From an uncultured Fretibacterium sp. (GTDB lineage: Bacteria > Synergistota > Synergistia > Synergistales > Aminobacteriaceae): a stretch of DNA of 35,528 nt. The notes under the pieces were generated by a model, which did not search any database, was not told where the DNA came from, and worked only from the letters and a program-made list of their open reading frames with translations. The stretch covers positions 1-35,528 of the forward strand of contig CALBPU010000079.1 of assembly GCA_937899395.1 (NCBI GenBank). Direction: 5' to 3'. A program made the translations under genes and the position numbers. This document shows, piece after piece, positions 7,972 through 16,727 of this stretch (positions are counted from its first letter, which is position 1; every line of letters starts with the position of its first letter).

Positions 7972-8307
7972 TCATTCAGCAACATATATAACTGTTGAAC
8001 GTTCCCCTACCGTTACGGTTACACGCTTGAATTTCAGCTCATAATCCTGATCAATAGGAACTGATTTACGCTCTGCGCTCCATTTTATATTATTCTTGTC
8101 ATCAGTTCCATTATCTGACATACTATCATCAATTCTGAATCGCAGCCAAATATTTTGAGCCGCTGAAATTAAATCCCGTTCAGATTGCAATTCTCCCATG
8201 AGCTTATAAGACATTCCGACAAGCCTGAAGCCTGCCGAAATTACAAGCCCGGCTATTGCAACTGAAACAAGAACTTCCATTAATGTAAATCCTGAATTTT
8301 TCCTCAT
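7972..8307 (-). CDS. gspI: T2SS minor pseudopilin, GspI-like
   Basis: This 111-residue protein has a prepilin leader MRKNSG cleaved before FTLMEVLVSVAIAGL, with glutamate at mature position 5, a single hydrophobic helix, and a small C-terminal domain ending in KRVTVTVGERSTVIYVAE. The size and the MEVLVS-type start fit GspI, which nucleates the GspI-J-K-H tip of the pseudopilus. It lies between gspC and gspD rather than beside gspJ and gspK, so position does not help. It could be another minor pseudopilin. Membership of the pseudopilin family is secure. Confidence 0.75.
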   Translation of the reverse strand: MRKNSGFTLMEVLVSVAIAGLVISAGFRLVGMSYKLMGELQSERDLISAAQNIWLRFRIDDSMSDNGTDDKNNIKWSAERKSVPIDQDYELKFKRVTVTVGERSTVIYVAE

Positions 8308-8317
8308 GACAAAAATT

Positions 8318-9313
8318 TTAGCGAACTACATAACGGAGTGCCGCAGGTTTTCCGCTCCTTGTAACTTCAACATCAAAACGTTCAGAGTTCATTAAGGAGT
8401 TAATTGAGTTTGCAATATCGCCCATGTTTGTGAACGGAATGCCGTTGACCGAACGGATTATATCGCCCTTTTGAACACCGAGACGTTTCAAGATGCTGTC
8501 ATTTTGAATCCATTGAACTTCAAGTCCTCCTGATTTATCACTAGGTCTAATTCTAATTCGCTTTAATTCATCAAAAGGATTTTGAACGAGCTGATTAACA
8601 GTTTCGCTTGAAATTTCACCTTCACGGCCTGAAGGATCCGCAGCGACAACATTGCCTATTGACGATGAAGGAGGTTCATTTGCCTGCACGGGTGCTTGAC
8701 GTTGAACAGGTTCGGGAGTTGATTTTGAAGCAACAGGCCCGTAAGTGATATATTTAGTTACGGATTGTTTACCTCTCCTGAAAACCGCCTCGCTGTATTT
8801 AACGCTCATTAATTTGTAACGGTCAATATTTTTTCCTACTAACAACAAACTCGTTTTACCTTTATTTTCAATCCATGCGCCAATTCCGGGTAAAGTCCCT
8901 CGCAAAATTAAATCTTCAAGTCCTGTATCAGGTTCTTCAACTTTAACTTCTTCAGTTTTGGGGGCTTCAGCGACCATATCAGCTTGCTGCGGTGATATAT
9001 GGAAAGGATTTGCATCTAAAAATCCGTCAAGCCCTCTTTGTTTTTCCTCTGCTGCTGAATTTTCACGTGCTCCAGTAACTGCGACATCGTTTAAGCCTTT
9101 AGAGCCTGCGAAAAAATCAAAAGCATAACCAACTCCTACGCTTGTTAATTTTCCGACAGCTAAACCTATAAATAACGGAAGAATTAAAAGCCATGCCGTA
9201 TAAAATTTGCTGGTATTCTGTTCTTTCTCCTCATCAAAATTTTTCTCAGGTTTACTCTTGAATTTTGATCTTAAATTTGAAATCGAAAAAGCACCTTTTA
9301 ATTTTTCAAACAT
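8318..9313 (-). CDS. gspC: T2SS inner-membrane connector GspC with PDZ domain
   Basis: The 331-residue protein has a charged cytoplasmic N-terminus and one membrane helix (about 38-57). Next comes a long periplasmic linker and a homology region near 130-195 (LILRGTLPGIGAWIENKGKT, LLLVGKNIDRYKLMSVK). A C-terminal PDZ domain (about 250-331) contains KRLGVQKGDIIRSVNGIPF and SLMNSERFDVEVTRSGKP. GspC links the inner-membrane platform to the secretin N0 domain and may help choose substrates. The order TM, HR, PDZ and the length fit GspC. It lies in the middle of the run rather than at the head, where it is found in many Proteobacteria. Its RBS GAGGTG is well placed. Confidence 0.85.
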   Translation of the reverse strand: MFEKLKGAFSISNLRSKFKSKPEKNFDEEKEQNTSKFYTAWLLILPLFIGLAVGKLTSVGVGYAFDFFAGSKGLNDVAVTGARENSAAEEKQRGLDGFLDANPFHISPQQADMVAEAPKTEEVKVEEPDTGLEDLILRGTLPGIGAWIENKGKTSLLLVGKNIDRYKLMSVKYSEAVFRRGKQSVTKYITYGPVASKSTPEPVQRQAPVQANEPPSSSIGNVVAADPSGREGEISSETVNQLVQNPFDELKRIRIRPSDKSGGLEVQWIQNDSILKRLGVQKGDIIRSVNGIPFTNMGDIANSINSLMNSERFDVEVTRSGKPAALRYVVR

Positions 9314-9335
9314 AATATTTTCACCTCTATATAAA

Positions 9336-9914
9336 TTATTTACGCCTCAAGAACCATCTTCCACCTTCTTGTGTTAATGGTATGAAGTTTTTAAGAGTGT
9401 CCATGTTTCGTGAGAATTCTTCAGGGACATCAAACCTTGCTTCAGAATTTGCGAGCCTCATAGTAGCAGGATCAAACGTTATATAACCGTTTACCGAAAA
9501 ATCTCCGTTAGTTCTTAAATTTTCAAGAATAATTTGATTTCTGCCTGCTGTCAGTAAAAAACTTCCGTCGCCGAAATTCATATTTTGTCCCAGCCTTACG
9601 CTTCCGCCCTTAAAACTTATATCACAAACTGCTCCTAAACTTAAAATCGAATTTATAAATTTCGGTCTGATTGTAATTGATGAGAACGAAATATTAGCAA
9701 GGCCGTTAAGGGTCATATTGTTTACAGTGAAACCGTCATCTTCACCTGAAACATCGGAATAATTTAACCTCATTCCACGCCTTTCAAGCTGTGAACTGGC
9801 AAGTGACATTGAAAATTTCCCTAATTCTCTCCACTCCATGAAAAAATAAAGAGCAAAGAAAAATCCTACGATAAACAATAAAATTTTTACGATATTTATT
9901 AGTGAACGCTTCAT
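9336..9914 (-). CDS. gspN: T2SS protein N-like (GspN)
   Basis: The 192-residue protein has an N-terminal membrane helix (about 8-28, IVKILLFIVGFFFALYFF) and a periplasmic domain rich in beta strands. Its repeating pattern (VNNMTLNGLANISFSSITIR, later ILENLRTNGDFSVNGYITF) resembles GspN and AsmA-like folds. GspN is an accessory component found in some T2SS operons. Position supports the call: it lies two bases after the gspM-like gene and ahead of gspC, inside an unbroken T2SS run. It is shorter than proteobacterial GspN (about 250), so sequence evidence alone is moderate. Confidence 0.65.
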   Translation of the reverse strand: MKRSLINIVKILLFIVGFFFALYFFMEWRELGKFSMSLASSQLERRGMRLNYSDVSGEDDGFTVNNMTLNGLANISFSSITIRPKFINSILSLGAVCDISFKGGSVRLGQNMNFGDGSFLLTAGRNQIILENLRTNGDFSVNGYITFDPATMRLANSEARFDVPEEFSRNMDTLKNFIPLTQEGGRWFLRRK

Positions 9915-9916
9915 TA

Positions 9917-10423
9917 TTAATTCACCGGTCCTATAATCGCCGAAACAGTCATTAAACGTTCTTTGCCCGCAGGTAAAGCTCGTAATTCAGCCGCTATAAA
10001 TCTTACTCCGCGACTTGCAAGCTGCTTTTGAAGTTCGGCAAATTCTTCGGCATATAACCTGTTAATTTCAACTGATTGATTTCGGCCGTCAGGTGTAATT
10101 CTGTTCACTCTGCTTCCGAGCTGCATTCTTTCAGAGACCTGAGCAAATACCGTAGGAACATCGACATTTCTGTTTGAATTTCGAGTGTTGGTTGAAGGAG
10201 CAAGAGATTTATATTCATCAGCCAAAATTAAAAGAGTGTGCCATCGTCCCTGCTGTGATTTTAAGTTGGCAAGACTTTGAGATGCTTGACCGTTCACTAT
10301 CGAAACTCCTACCCATACAACTAAAGTTGCAAGCAAAACCGCTAAAAATTTCACAGAGCCTAAAGCCTCTCCGCGTAAAACACTTCTGGCATTATTAACG
10401 ATGCTTTCAATATTCAATGCCAT
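9917..10423 (-). CDS. gspM: T2SS platform protein M-like (GspM)
   Basis: The 168-residue protein has a short cytoplasmic N-terminus, one membrane helix (about 26-44, FLAVLLATLVVWVGVSIV), a helical stretch, and a small periplasmic alpha/beta domain that ends in KERLMTVSAIIGPVN. This layout and size match GspM (PilO-like), which pairs with GspL in the inner-membrane platform. The sequence is very divergent, as usual for this family, and the symbol rests mainly on topology and on lying six bases after the gspL gene and just before gspN. Confidence 0.68.
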   Translation of the reverse strand: MALNIESIVNNARSVLRGEALGSVKFLAVLLATLVVWVGVSIVNGQASQSLANLKSQQGRWHTLLILADEYKSLAPSTNTRNSNRNVDVPTVFAQVSERMQLGSRVNRITPDGRNQSVEINRLYAEEFAELQKQLASRGVRFIAAELRALPAGKERLMTVSAIIGPVN

Positions 10424-10429
10424 AATTAA

Positions 10430-11731
10430 CTACCACCTCACACGTAAATCAAATCTGTAACCTATTCCCGAAACAAATTGTGTGTTATCAACTTGAGCCA
10501 AGCTGACTTTGTTCTCCCAAAGTTTTCGGAAATTCAAAATCGTACTCATATCCGGAGCAACTCCCGTACAATCTATTCCTTCATTGTTGTATCTGACAAT
10601 ATCAATCGTGATGTTCATGTTTTTGTCAGCAGCAAAAATTTCGCCCATATCCGCCATAACTTCCTCTAACGAATGAACTTCACCGCCTGTTCCGGAAGCT
10701 TCGGCAATTTTATCTCTTGCAAGTGTAACAGGATTAGCTATTCTTCCGGTATGTGAAGGATCAAAAGTCTGACGATAAAAATTTTCACTGCGAGTTCGGA
10801 ATTGTTGGACTTGATTATCAAGCTGTAACAATCTCAGGAAATTCGCTCCCAAAAACAAAAGCCCTATTCCTAAAACCCAAATTGAAGCTCGTGTTAAAAG
10901 CCTCAAAGTTCTTTCGAGGTCTCTCGCACCTTCAACGGCACTCCTTGATAAATTAACATCGGCAATCCACGGGCAAATTTCAACGCTCTCGGTAATTATT
11001 TCACGGAAAATATCATCGACTTCATAATCTTCAGTATCTCCTGTGGCATTTACGACAAAATTTCCGCCTCTGTCAAATTCCTTAGCTTTGCAATATTCAT
11101 CATACCATGTTAATTCTTTATGCTCTGAAGTTTCGTCAACGAATTTTCGCCATCGAGATAAAACGGGTCTGTTATTTTGCCATAACATCGAACAGATATT
11201 TTCCTCATCGAGCCACATCGTAACGCCGCTGCCGTTATATTTTGATAATTTTGATATAAACGGTAAAGGAGCAGGCCAAATTTTTCCGAAGCCTGAAGGA
11301 TTATAAGCGTCATCAATTACGCCCAATTCTTCAGGTGAAACATACCAGACAATTCCATTAACTCCTTTGCCTTCCTTAGAGAGAACGACAGGGAAAATTT
11401 CAAGCTCGCCTGCCGCTGAAAACGGCATAACTTGAAGTTTAAGAGCCTCACGAATTTTTGTTGAAGCTGAAAACGGGAACGTGAAATCTTCAATCGACAA
11501 TGACCTCATAGGAACGAGGGTAATTAAATTTTTGTGTCCTCCTGAAACCGAAGTAATCATTTTTGAAATTCTTCGAGTAACGGTTTTTTCATTACCCGAT
11601 TCATCTTGAACCCGTTCTTTTATATCAATGACACGGCAAAATTCAGTATGATCAAAATTCTCCACGCCTTTTTTTCCTGTTATCTTAAATTTCTCAGCAA
11701 AAAAATTTTTAATGCTCACATTTCTTCCCAC
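10430..11731 (-). CDS. gspL: T2SS platform protein L-like (GspL)
   Basis: The 433-residue protein has a cytoplasmic N-terminal half (about 1-275), one membrane helix (about 282-302, ASIWVLGIGLLFLGANFLRL), and a periplasmic ferredoxin-like C-terminal domain. This is the GspL/PilM-PilN architecture, in which the actin-like cytoplasmic part holds GspE and the periplasmic part pairs with GspM. The N-terminal domain matches poorly by eye, although FPFSASTKIREALKLQVMPF resembles the PilM/GspL region for helix packing. The gene overlaps the end of gspK by 16 bases. Topology and context make the call likely. Confidence 0.72.
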   Translation of the reverse strand: MGRNVSIKNFFAEKFKITGKKGVENFDHTEFCRVIDIKERVQDESGNEKTVTRRISKMITSVSGGHKNLITLVPMRSLSIEDFTFPFSASTKIREALKLQVMPFSAAGELEIFPVVLSKEGKGVNGIVWYVSPEELGVIDDAYNPSGFGKIWPAPLPFISKLSKYNGSGVTMWLDEENICSMLWQNNRPVLSRWRKFVDETSEHKELTWYDEYCKAKEFDRGGNFVVNATGDTEDYEVDDIFREIITESVEICPWIADVNLSRSAVEGARDLERTLRLLTRASIWVLGIGLLFLGANFLRLLQLDNQVQQFRTRSENFYRQTFDPSHTGRIANPVTLARDKIAEASGTGGEVHSLEEVMADMGEIFAADKNMNITIDIVRYNNEGIDCTGVAPDMSTILNFRKLWENKVSLAQVDNTQFVSGIGYRFDLRVRW

Positions 11732-12651
11732 CTAACTATTTGTCTTGTACTCCTGTCGAATATTATATTAAACGAAGTTCCTCCGCCTCCGCTGTCTTCA
11801 AGACATTCGATTTTAACATTAAAATATCTGCTCTTGAAACATGCAATATTAGTTAATAGAGTTGAAGTTCTGGGTGAAGCACCCGGTAATGATTGAACAT
11901 CTCTTAAACTTTTCAACGGTTCATCTTTACGGCTTTGTTCAATTCGTTCGGCTAAACCTCTTTCGCTTAAACCGGGCAAAATTTCCATTACGTGAACGGG
12001 AGCGAAGTTCAAATTAATTTTTCCGTCGCTGTAAATCGTACAATAATCTTCAATTCCTAATTCTGTTCCTGTACCGTAAAGAATTTCAGGTGTAATGTCG
12101 GGACTTAAAATTAAAAGCTCGGACATATCATTAAGAGGTCTATTGATAAATTCATCACGTTCAACGCCGCCAACTCTCGGTCTGTTATTTTTGTCAAGGA
12201 AATCGAGCAGCAAAAATTCGAGTTCACGATGATTAAGTTTTTCGAGCATATCTTGAAGAGGTTGATCAAATTCATGACGCAAAGTATTTCCATCGGGCAA
12301 AAATAAATTCCTCAAAGGTATTTTGTCATCGAGAGGAGTAATTTGTATAACCCAAACTCCTAATTCATCACCGAAAGGAGCAACAAAGGGCTGATACCAT
12401 CTTTGAGTTGGGCTGTCATAATCATAATGTTGTTCCATTTCTGATAAAATATTTATTACAGCATTAACAGCAACAGTAGCCATACTTCTTTTTGTAATAC
12501 TATCGCGTTCACGAAAAACTCCTCTGACCTGCATTCTAACGAACCAAGTAAAAGCAGTTGCACATGAAATTAACAACACTCCTAACATTAACACACTTAC
12601 TAAAACGAAACCTTTATGTTTACGGGAGTGCAATAATAGTTTCGAGTTCAT
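11716..12651 (-). CDS. gspK: T2SS minor pseudopilin GspK
   Basis: The 311-residue protein is the large atypical pseudopilin. It has a prepilin-like leader ending at G14 followed by FVLVSVLMLGVLLISC. Serine replaces the usual glutamate at mature position 5, as expected for GspK, which caps the tip. The large periplasmic domain includes two helix-hairpin-helix-like segments: LNHRELEFLLLDFLDKNN, and near the end LSERGLAERIEQSR with LRDVQSLPGASPR. EDYCTIYSDGKINLNFAPV is a strong GspK motif. The start overlaps gspJ by 32 bases and the end overlaps gspL by 16, so the whole segment is translationally coupled. Confidence 0.9.
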   Translation of the reverse strand: MNSKLLLHSRKHKGFVLVSVLMLGVLLISCATAFTWFVRMQVRGVFRERDSITKRSMATVAVNAVINILSEMEQHYDYDSPTQRWYQPFVAPFGDELGVWVIQITPLDDKIPLRNLFLPDGNTLRHEFDQPLQDMLEKLNHRELEFLLLDFLDKNNRPRVGGVERDEFINRPLNDMSELLILSPDITPEILYGTGTELGIEDYCTIYSDGKINLNFAPVHVMEILPGLSERGLAERIEQSRKDEPLKSLRDVQSLPGASPRTSTLLTNIACFKSRYFNVKIECLEDSGGGGTSFNIIFDRSTRQIVRWEEM

Positions 12652-13273
12652 TTATTTTTTCCTCATTGTTGTTATTAATATTTTGAGCTTGAAATTTTTT
12701 TGTGTCTCTTCCGATTTTGATATAAACTCCTTTAGGTAAAGCACCGCTATATTCTTTACGCCTGTCATCTTCATGAGAGCCTTCAGGAATTTCAACGCTG
12801 AATTTATCAATACCCGGCAAAACTAACTGTCCGTCTTCACCGTTAAGATTTTCATATTTAACCGAATTAGGAATAAGACCGGGAAAAATCCACCTGTATA
12901 AGCCTGCCGGAATATTATTATGAAGCATTCCGCCTTCTTCAATTTTGTAAACGACAGTTGCAGACGGCAAATTTTGAGCTGTTGGCGAAGTTGTCATGAT
13001 CATTAACACATCATCTTCATTGCCTCCTATAGCTTCGTGATCTATGACAGTTAAAACATTTGTTGAAAGCCGCATTGCTGCAAATAAATCACGAGCTATA
13101 AAATTCATAGTCCTTGATAAAGCCGAAACATCTGAATATTGATTTTGAGTTTCTACAACTCTTCTAACTGTCATAGCTACGGGAGCTAATGCAAGACTCA
13201 TTAACATTCCCGTAAGCATAACAGAAATCATAATTTCAATGAGAGTGAAACCCGAACGAGATTTAGTAGTCAT
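12620..13273 (-). CDS. gspJ: T2SS minor pseudopilin, GspJ-like
   Basis: From the ATG at 13273 the 217-residue product begins with a leader MTTKSRSG and FTLIEIMISVMLTGMLMSLA, with glutamate at mature position 5. A C-terminal domain of about 190 residues follows. I chose this ATG over one 33 bases upstream because it gives a normal short prepilin leader and has GGTGAAG just ahead. It lies inside the last codons of the upstream ligase-like gene (11-base overlap). Length and position next to gspK fit GspJ, the third member of the tip complex. The tail is rich in Asn and Glu, and its last 32 bases overlap gspK. Confidence 0.78.
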   Translation of the reverse strand: MTTKSRSGFTLIEIMISVMLTGMLMSLALAPVAMTVRRVVETQNQYSDVSALSRTMNFIARDLFAAMRLSTNVLTVIDHEAIGGNEDDVLMIMTTSPTAQNLPSATVVYKIEEGGMLHNNIPAGLYRWIFPGLIPNSVKYENLNGEDGQLVLPGIDKFSVEIPEGSHEDDRRKEYSGALPKGVYIKIGRDTKKFQAQNINNNNEEKINELETIIALP

Positions 13274-15155
13274 CTTCACCCGGTCCATTAGCCAATAACA
13301 AAGCATTAACTAAGCTGCCGTCAGTATTTTTATGAAGCCTTCGTTCTAAATGATAAGTTCCTGGCTTGAAATAACTGGCAACTTCACGCAAAACATCTTC
13401 AACTTGATAACGTTGTGAAATTTCTAAAATTCTTCCGATGTCTTCCGAGTGTGGTTCACGGTTAAAATGTTCCCACAAAATTATAAAACCTTTGTTGATT
13501 GATTCTCTGTCGTCAGTTTGTTCTCCTACCTGCAAGTAGTGATAACCTATATTTCTTTGAGCTTCTTCACGAACTATAGGGTGTTTAGCGGATTCTTCGA
13601 GCAAATATAATTGAAGTCCGGCATCTCTTGTAACAAGTGCCCTTCTCAAAATATAATTTCCATAAATTCCGCTTGATATATATACACAACCTGCTATTGA
13701 TGAAATTATGCAAGCTGCACCGATTAATTTCCTGAAGCCGTCTGTTTTTATGAAATTAAACTCGGTTTTGAATTTTAATGTCGGGAAAAATTCACGATTA
13801 GAAATCGCAAATGCCAACGTAATCCACACCATATTTTCAATTCTATGGAACGGTCTTGTGAATATTGCACAAAATGTTATAAGCGATGCTAAACAAATTG
13901 CCCAAACGGCATTAACATTCAATGTTTCTTTTCTAAACAGTCCGATAGCTGCTCCTAAAAACCATGTTAAATACATGATTAAAAACATTATACCGCCGAT
14001 TATTCCGCCTTCACAGAAAAACTGTAAAAATTCGTTATGTGCCCAGTGAGTATATTGCCATTCGTACCAGTCATAATCAAATATCTTAAATCCATATCTT
14101 TGAGCTTCTATGTAATGCCATTTATATTGCCCTATTCCTACACCTTCGGGGTGTTCTTTCGCCATAGCATACGATGTAGTCCAAATTCCCCTGCGAAGAC
14201 CTATTGTTTCGGCATGTTCAATTATATCAACAGTTTTATCAACTATTTCAGAAGAACGAGGAGAATATAGCGATGCCCAAAATACAGCAGCCAAAACTAG
14301 AAAAGCAATTCCGAAACGTTTGAGATAATCACGGTTAAATTTCCATAAAGTTACAATTAACATTAAAGTTAATCCAGTGAGTAACGCTAAAGTAGCGGAT
14401 CTGCTTGTTGAGTTCATTAATCCCCAAAAGTTCACAGCACAAAGAAAGAGCACAAACACCGACAAAAATTTTCGTGCTTTTCCCTGAATTTTAGGAAGGT
14501 CAAACACAAATAAATAGACAGCTCCCAATGTTGCAACAGCTACCCACAAACCGAACATATTTTGTTGTGCTGTATTTCCGATATAATTTCCCGGAGTTGG
14601 TAATATGATTGAATTTAAGTCTTGAAGCCCTTTAAGAAACGTTCCTTGTAAAAATGAAAAATCATTCAAATTCCTAATCTGAAGTTCTGCAAATAACGTA
14701 TTAATAGCAGCGTTAATATTTGCAAGGATTAAAACAGGACGTAAACCCCATTCAGGAAATGACGAAGCAGTTATAACATAAAATGCCCAAATAGTTGCGA
14801 AACAGACCATCTCAAGAACATAACCTGTAGGAGAAAATATTTTTACCCACAGAGGCTGTAATGCGCAGTAAATCAGGATTAATGCCCACATTAAAGCAAA
14901 TATGTCAATTTTAATTTCCATTCTTGAACGTCCGTATATCAACATTCTAACACCTATTATAAACGCAGCTATTGCAATAGGAACTCCTGTTACAGTCCAC
15001 TTCAAAATGTGCAAAGTATCTGCAAAATTTGTTCCTGAATAAATTAAATTCGGTAACGCAAGTGATATGAACCACAGCGGCATTAATAAATATGACGGTA
15101 TTAACGGAACTTTTGAATATTTATCAAATGTTTGATTGTTTTTTTGCTTTTTCAT
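13263..15155 (-). CDS. O-antigen ligase / PglL-type O-oligosaccharyltransferase-like membrane protein
   Basis: The 630-residue protein has roughly 12 membrane helices and a soluble C-terminal region of about 140 residues. Wzy_C-family features are TSRSATLALLTG (250-261), RRGIWTTSYAMAKEHPEGVG (321-340) and AHNEFLQFFCEGG (372-384, with H373). IGNTAQQNMFGLW (192-204) resembles the GNLAQPN pattern that marks PglL/PilO enzymes, which move lipid-linked glycans onto pilin-like proteins. Its last codons overlap gspJ. The tail (RRALVTRDAGLQLYLLEES, then QRNIGYHYLQVGEQ) looks like helical TPR-type repeats. I infer a ligase acting at the periplasmic face, perhaps on pseudopilins or secreted clients. WaaL-type ligation to lipid A or a Wzy polymerase is the alternative. 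AAAGGAGG precedes the ATG. Confidence 0.75.
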   Translation of the reverse strand: MKKQKNNQTFDKYSKVPLIPSYLLMPLWFISLALPNLIYSGTNFADTLHILKWTVTGVPIAIAAFIIGVRMLIYGRSRMEIKIDIFALMWALILIYCALQPLWVKIFSPTGYVLEMVCFATIWAFYVITASSFPEWGLRPVLILANINAAINTLFAELQIRNLNDFSFLQGTFLKGLQDLNSIILPTPGNYIGNTAQQNMFGLWVAVATLGAVYLFVFDLPKIQGKARKFLSVFVLFLCAVNFWGLMNSTSRSATLALLTGLTLMLIVTLWKFNRDYLKRFGIAFLVLAAVFWASLYSPRSSEIVDKTVDIIEHAETIGLRRGIWTTSYAMAKEHPEGVGIGQYKWHYIEAQRYGFKIFDYDWYEWQYTHWAHNEFLQFFCEGGIIGGIMFLIMYLTWFLGAAIGLFRKETLNVNAVWAICLASLITFCAIFTRPFHRIENMVWITLAFAISNREFFPTLKFKTEFNFIKTDGFRKLIGAACIISSIAGCVYISSGIYGNYILRRALVTRDAGLQLYLLEESAKHPIVREEAQRNIGYHYLQVGEQTDDRESINKGFIILWEHFNREPHSEDIGRILEISQRYQVEDVLREVASYFKPGTYHLERRLHKNTDGSLVNALLLANGPGEDDY

Positions 15156-15170
15156 TATTTTTCCTCCTTT

Positions 15171-16703
15171 TTATTGAACAAGTGCATATCTCTCTACCGG
15201 CGCAAATTCATCGGTAAATGCCGGAACATTCGGATTAGGAACAAAAGGTTCTAGCCATTGATGAGCAAGAAGAGTTGAAAATTTCGCATTAATTCCGGGT
15301 GAAACTGTTGAAGCTGTATCGCCCATAGCTACTAAAATTATGTTTTGTAAAGCATAGGCATATTTCGGATCAGGAGCACTTACAGGAAATATCATCATTG
15401 TTACGAAAGAACTTGAAAATGCTTTGTAAATTCCGTGAAATACTCCGGATTTAGCACCGTATAACGACGCTATTACATTAACAATCAAAACTCCGTCGGG
15501 CTTCAGATATTCTCTTAAACGTGCAGCAGTTTCAACAGTTGTCATTTGAAACGGAATTACAGTCGCGGAATTAAATGTGTCCATGAAAATAGCGTCATAT
15601 TTTTCCGTACCTTTGTTCAATGCCCTGTTTAAGAATGTCCGTGCGTCTTCATGGAATATTCTCAAATTGTCATTATCTTTAAGGTAAAAATATTTTCGTG
15701 CTGTTTCAGTAACTCCAGGATCTAACTCAACTACATCAATAGATACCCCTTTATGATTTTCAAGCAAATATTTAGGAACACTATATCCTCCTCCTCCTAA
15801 CATTAAAATTTTCTTTGTGTCAGGTTTATAGTGAAATGCAAGTTCATAAAATTTTGTGTAACCTGATACTAATTCCGAAGGATTATCAGTGTACATTAAG
15901 GATTGAGCATAATCAGGGTCGGTAACCAAAACTCGAACTCTCCTGTTATTTCTCGTGTCAACACTTTCTACAACAGATATATGAGTATAAGCCGTTTCAA
16001 TTTGCACTCCTACGGGAGTTGAAGGTATTCCGTATTGATTTACTGCAAATGCTCCTTCGCAAAGAACCATGAAAATAATTACGGAAATGATTTTTCGCCA
16101 AGCCCCTGTGTAAACAAGCACCGATAATAACGCTAAACAACTCGCTACCAACATCATAATCACACTCGAAGGGAATAACGATATTAGCACAAATCCTCCT
16201 AAAAATGTTCCCAGTATGCTGCCTGCCGAATTTAACGCCGATAGCCTGCCTACAACTGCTCCTGATGAATCAACATTTCTCATTGCTAATCTGGCTACAA
16301 AAGGCGAAACCATTCCCAATAATATGCTTGCAGGTGAAAATATTAATAATGACGAAAATACTGATGCCATATATAAATTCAAATTTAAGCCTTGTACTTT
16401 TGTTAGTATATAATTACTTAAGAACGCTGTTATAGCAACTATTAACGCAGCAAATAACAATATCCTGCCTAATATTTTCCCTTCAGGTCTCTTATCAGCC
16501 CATGATCCTCCTAACCAGTTACCTATACATAAACTAGTCATTATAATTCCGATTAGTGCAGTCCACACAATTAATGATGTGCCAAAAAACGGTGCTGCCA
16601 TTCTTGAGCCTGTCATCTCCAAAATCATTGTAGCTGCACCGCTGAAAAATGACACTAATTGCAATCGTGCTTGAATTTTTGTAACTTGATAATCATATTT
16701 CAA
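15171..16703 (-). CDS. Fused MFS-type membrane domain and spermidine-synthase-like protein
   Basis: The 510-residue protein joins an N-terminal block of six or seven membrane helices (about 10-215) to a C-terminal Rossmann domain of the polyamine synthase family. The first block opens with FFSGAATMILEMTGSRMAAP, typical of fused MFS/spermidine synthases. The second has LMLGGGGYSVPKYLLENH (cofactor loop), IDVVELDPGVTETARKYF, and FMDTFNSATVIPFQMTTVE where classical SpeE has its catalytic Asp loop. DTFNS replaces the usual DSSDP, as in many fused members, so real spermidine synthesis is doubtful. The substrate is unknown for most of this family. It lies 24 bases after trkH and 15 bases before the ligase-like gene. 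Confidence 0.85.
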   Translation of the reverse strand: MKYDYQVTKIQARLQLVSFFSGAATMILEMTGSRMAAPFFGTSLIVWTALIGIIMTSLCIGNWLGGSWADKRPEGKILGRILLFAALIVAITAFLSNYILTKVQGLNLNLYMASVFSSLLIFSPASILLGMVSPFVARLAMRNVDSSGAVVGRLSALNSAGSILGTFLGGFVLISLFPSSVIMMLVASCLALLSVLVYTGAWRKIISVIIFMVLCEGAFAVNQYGIPSTPVGVQIETAYTHISVVESVDTRNNRRVRVLVTDPDYAQSLMYTDNPSELVSGYTKFYELAFHYKPDTKKILMLGGGGYSVPKYLLENHKGVSIDVVELDPGVTETARKYFYLKDNDNLRIFHEDARTFLNRALNKGTEKYDAIFMDTFNSATVIPFQMTTVETAARLREYLKPDGVLIVNVIASLYGAKSGVFHGIYKAFSSSFVTMMIFPVSAPDPKYAYALQNIILVAMGDTASTVSPGINAKFSTLLAHQWLEPFVPNPNVPAFTDEFAPVERYALVQ

Positions 16704-16727
16704 AACTTAATCCACTCCATTCTAAAT

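Noticed and set aside
2248..13273. Type IV pilus operon instead of T2SS
   Set aside because: GspC with its PDZ domain, GspK with its capping features, and GspG with the calcium loop and WGNPY motif are T2SS hallmarks. No PilT, PilQ AMIN domain or PilC-specific features are present.
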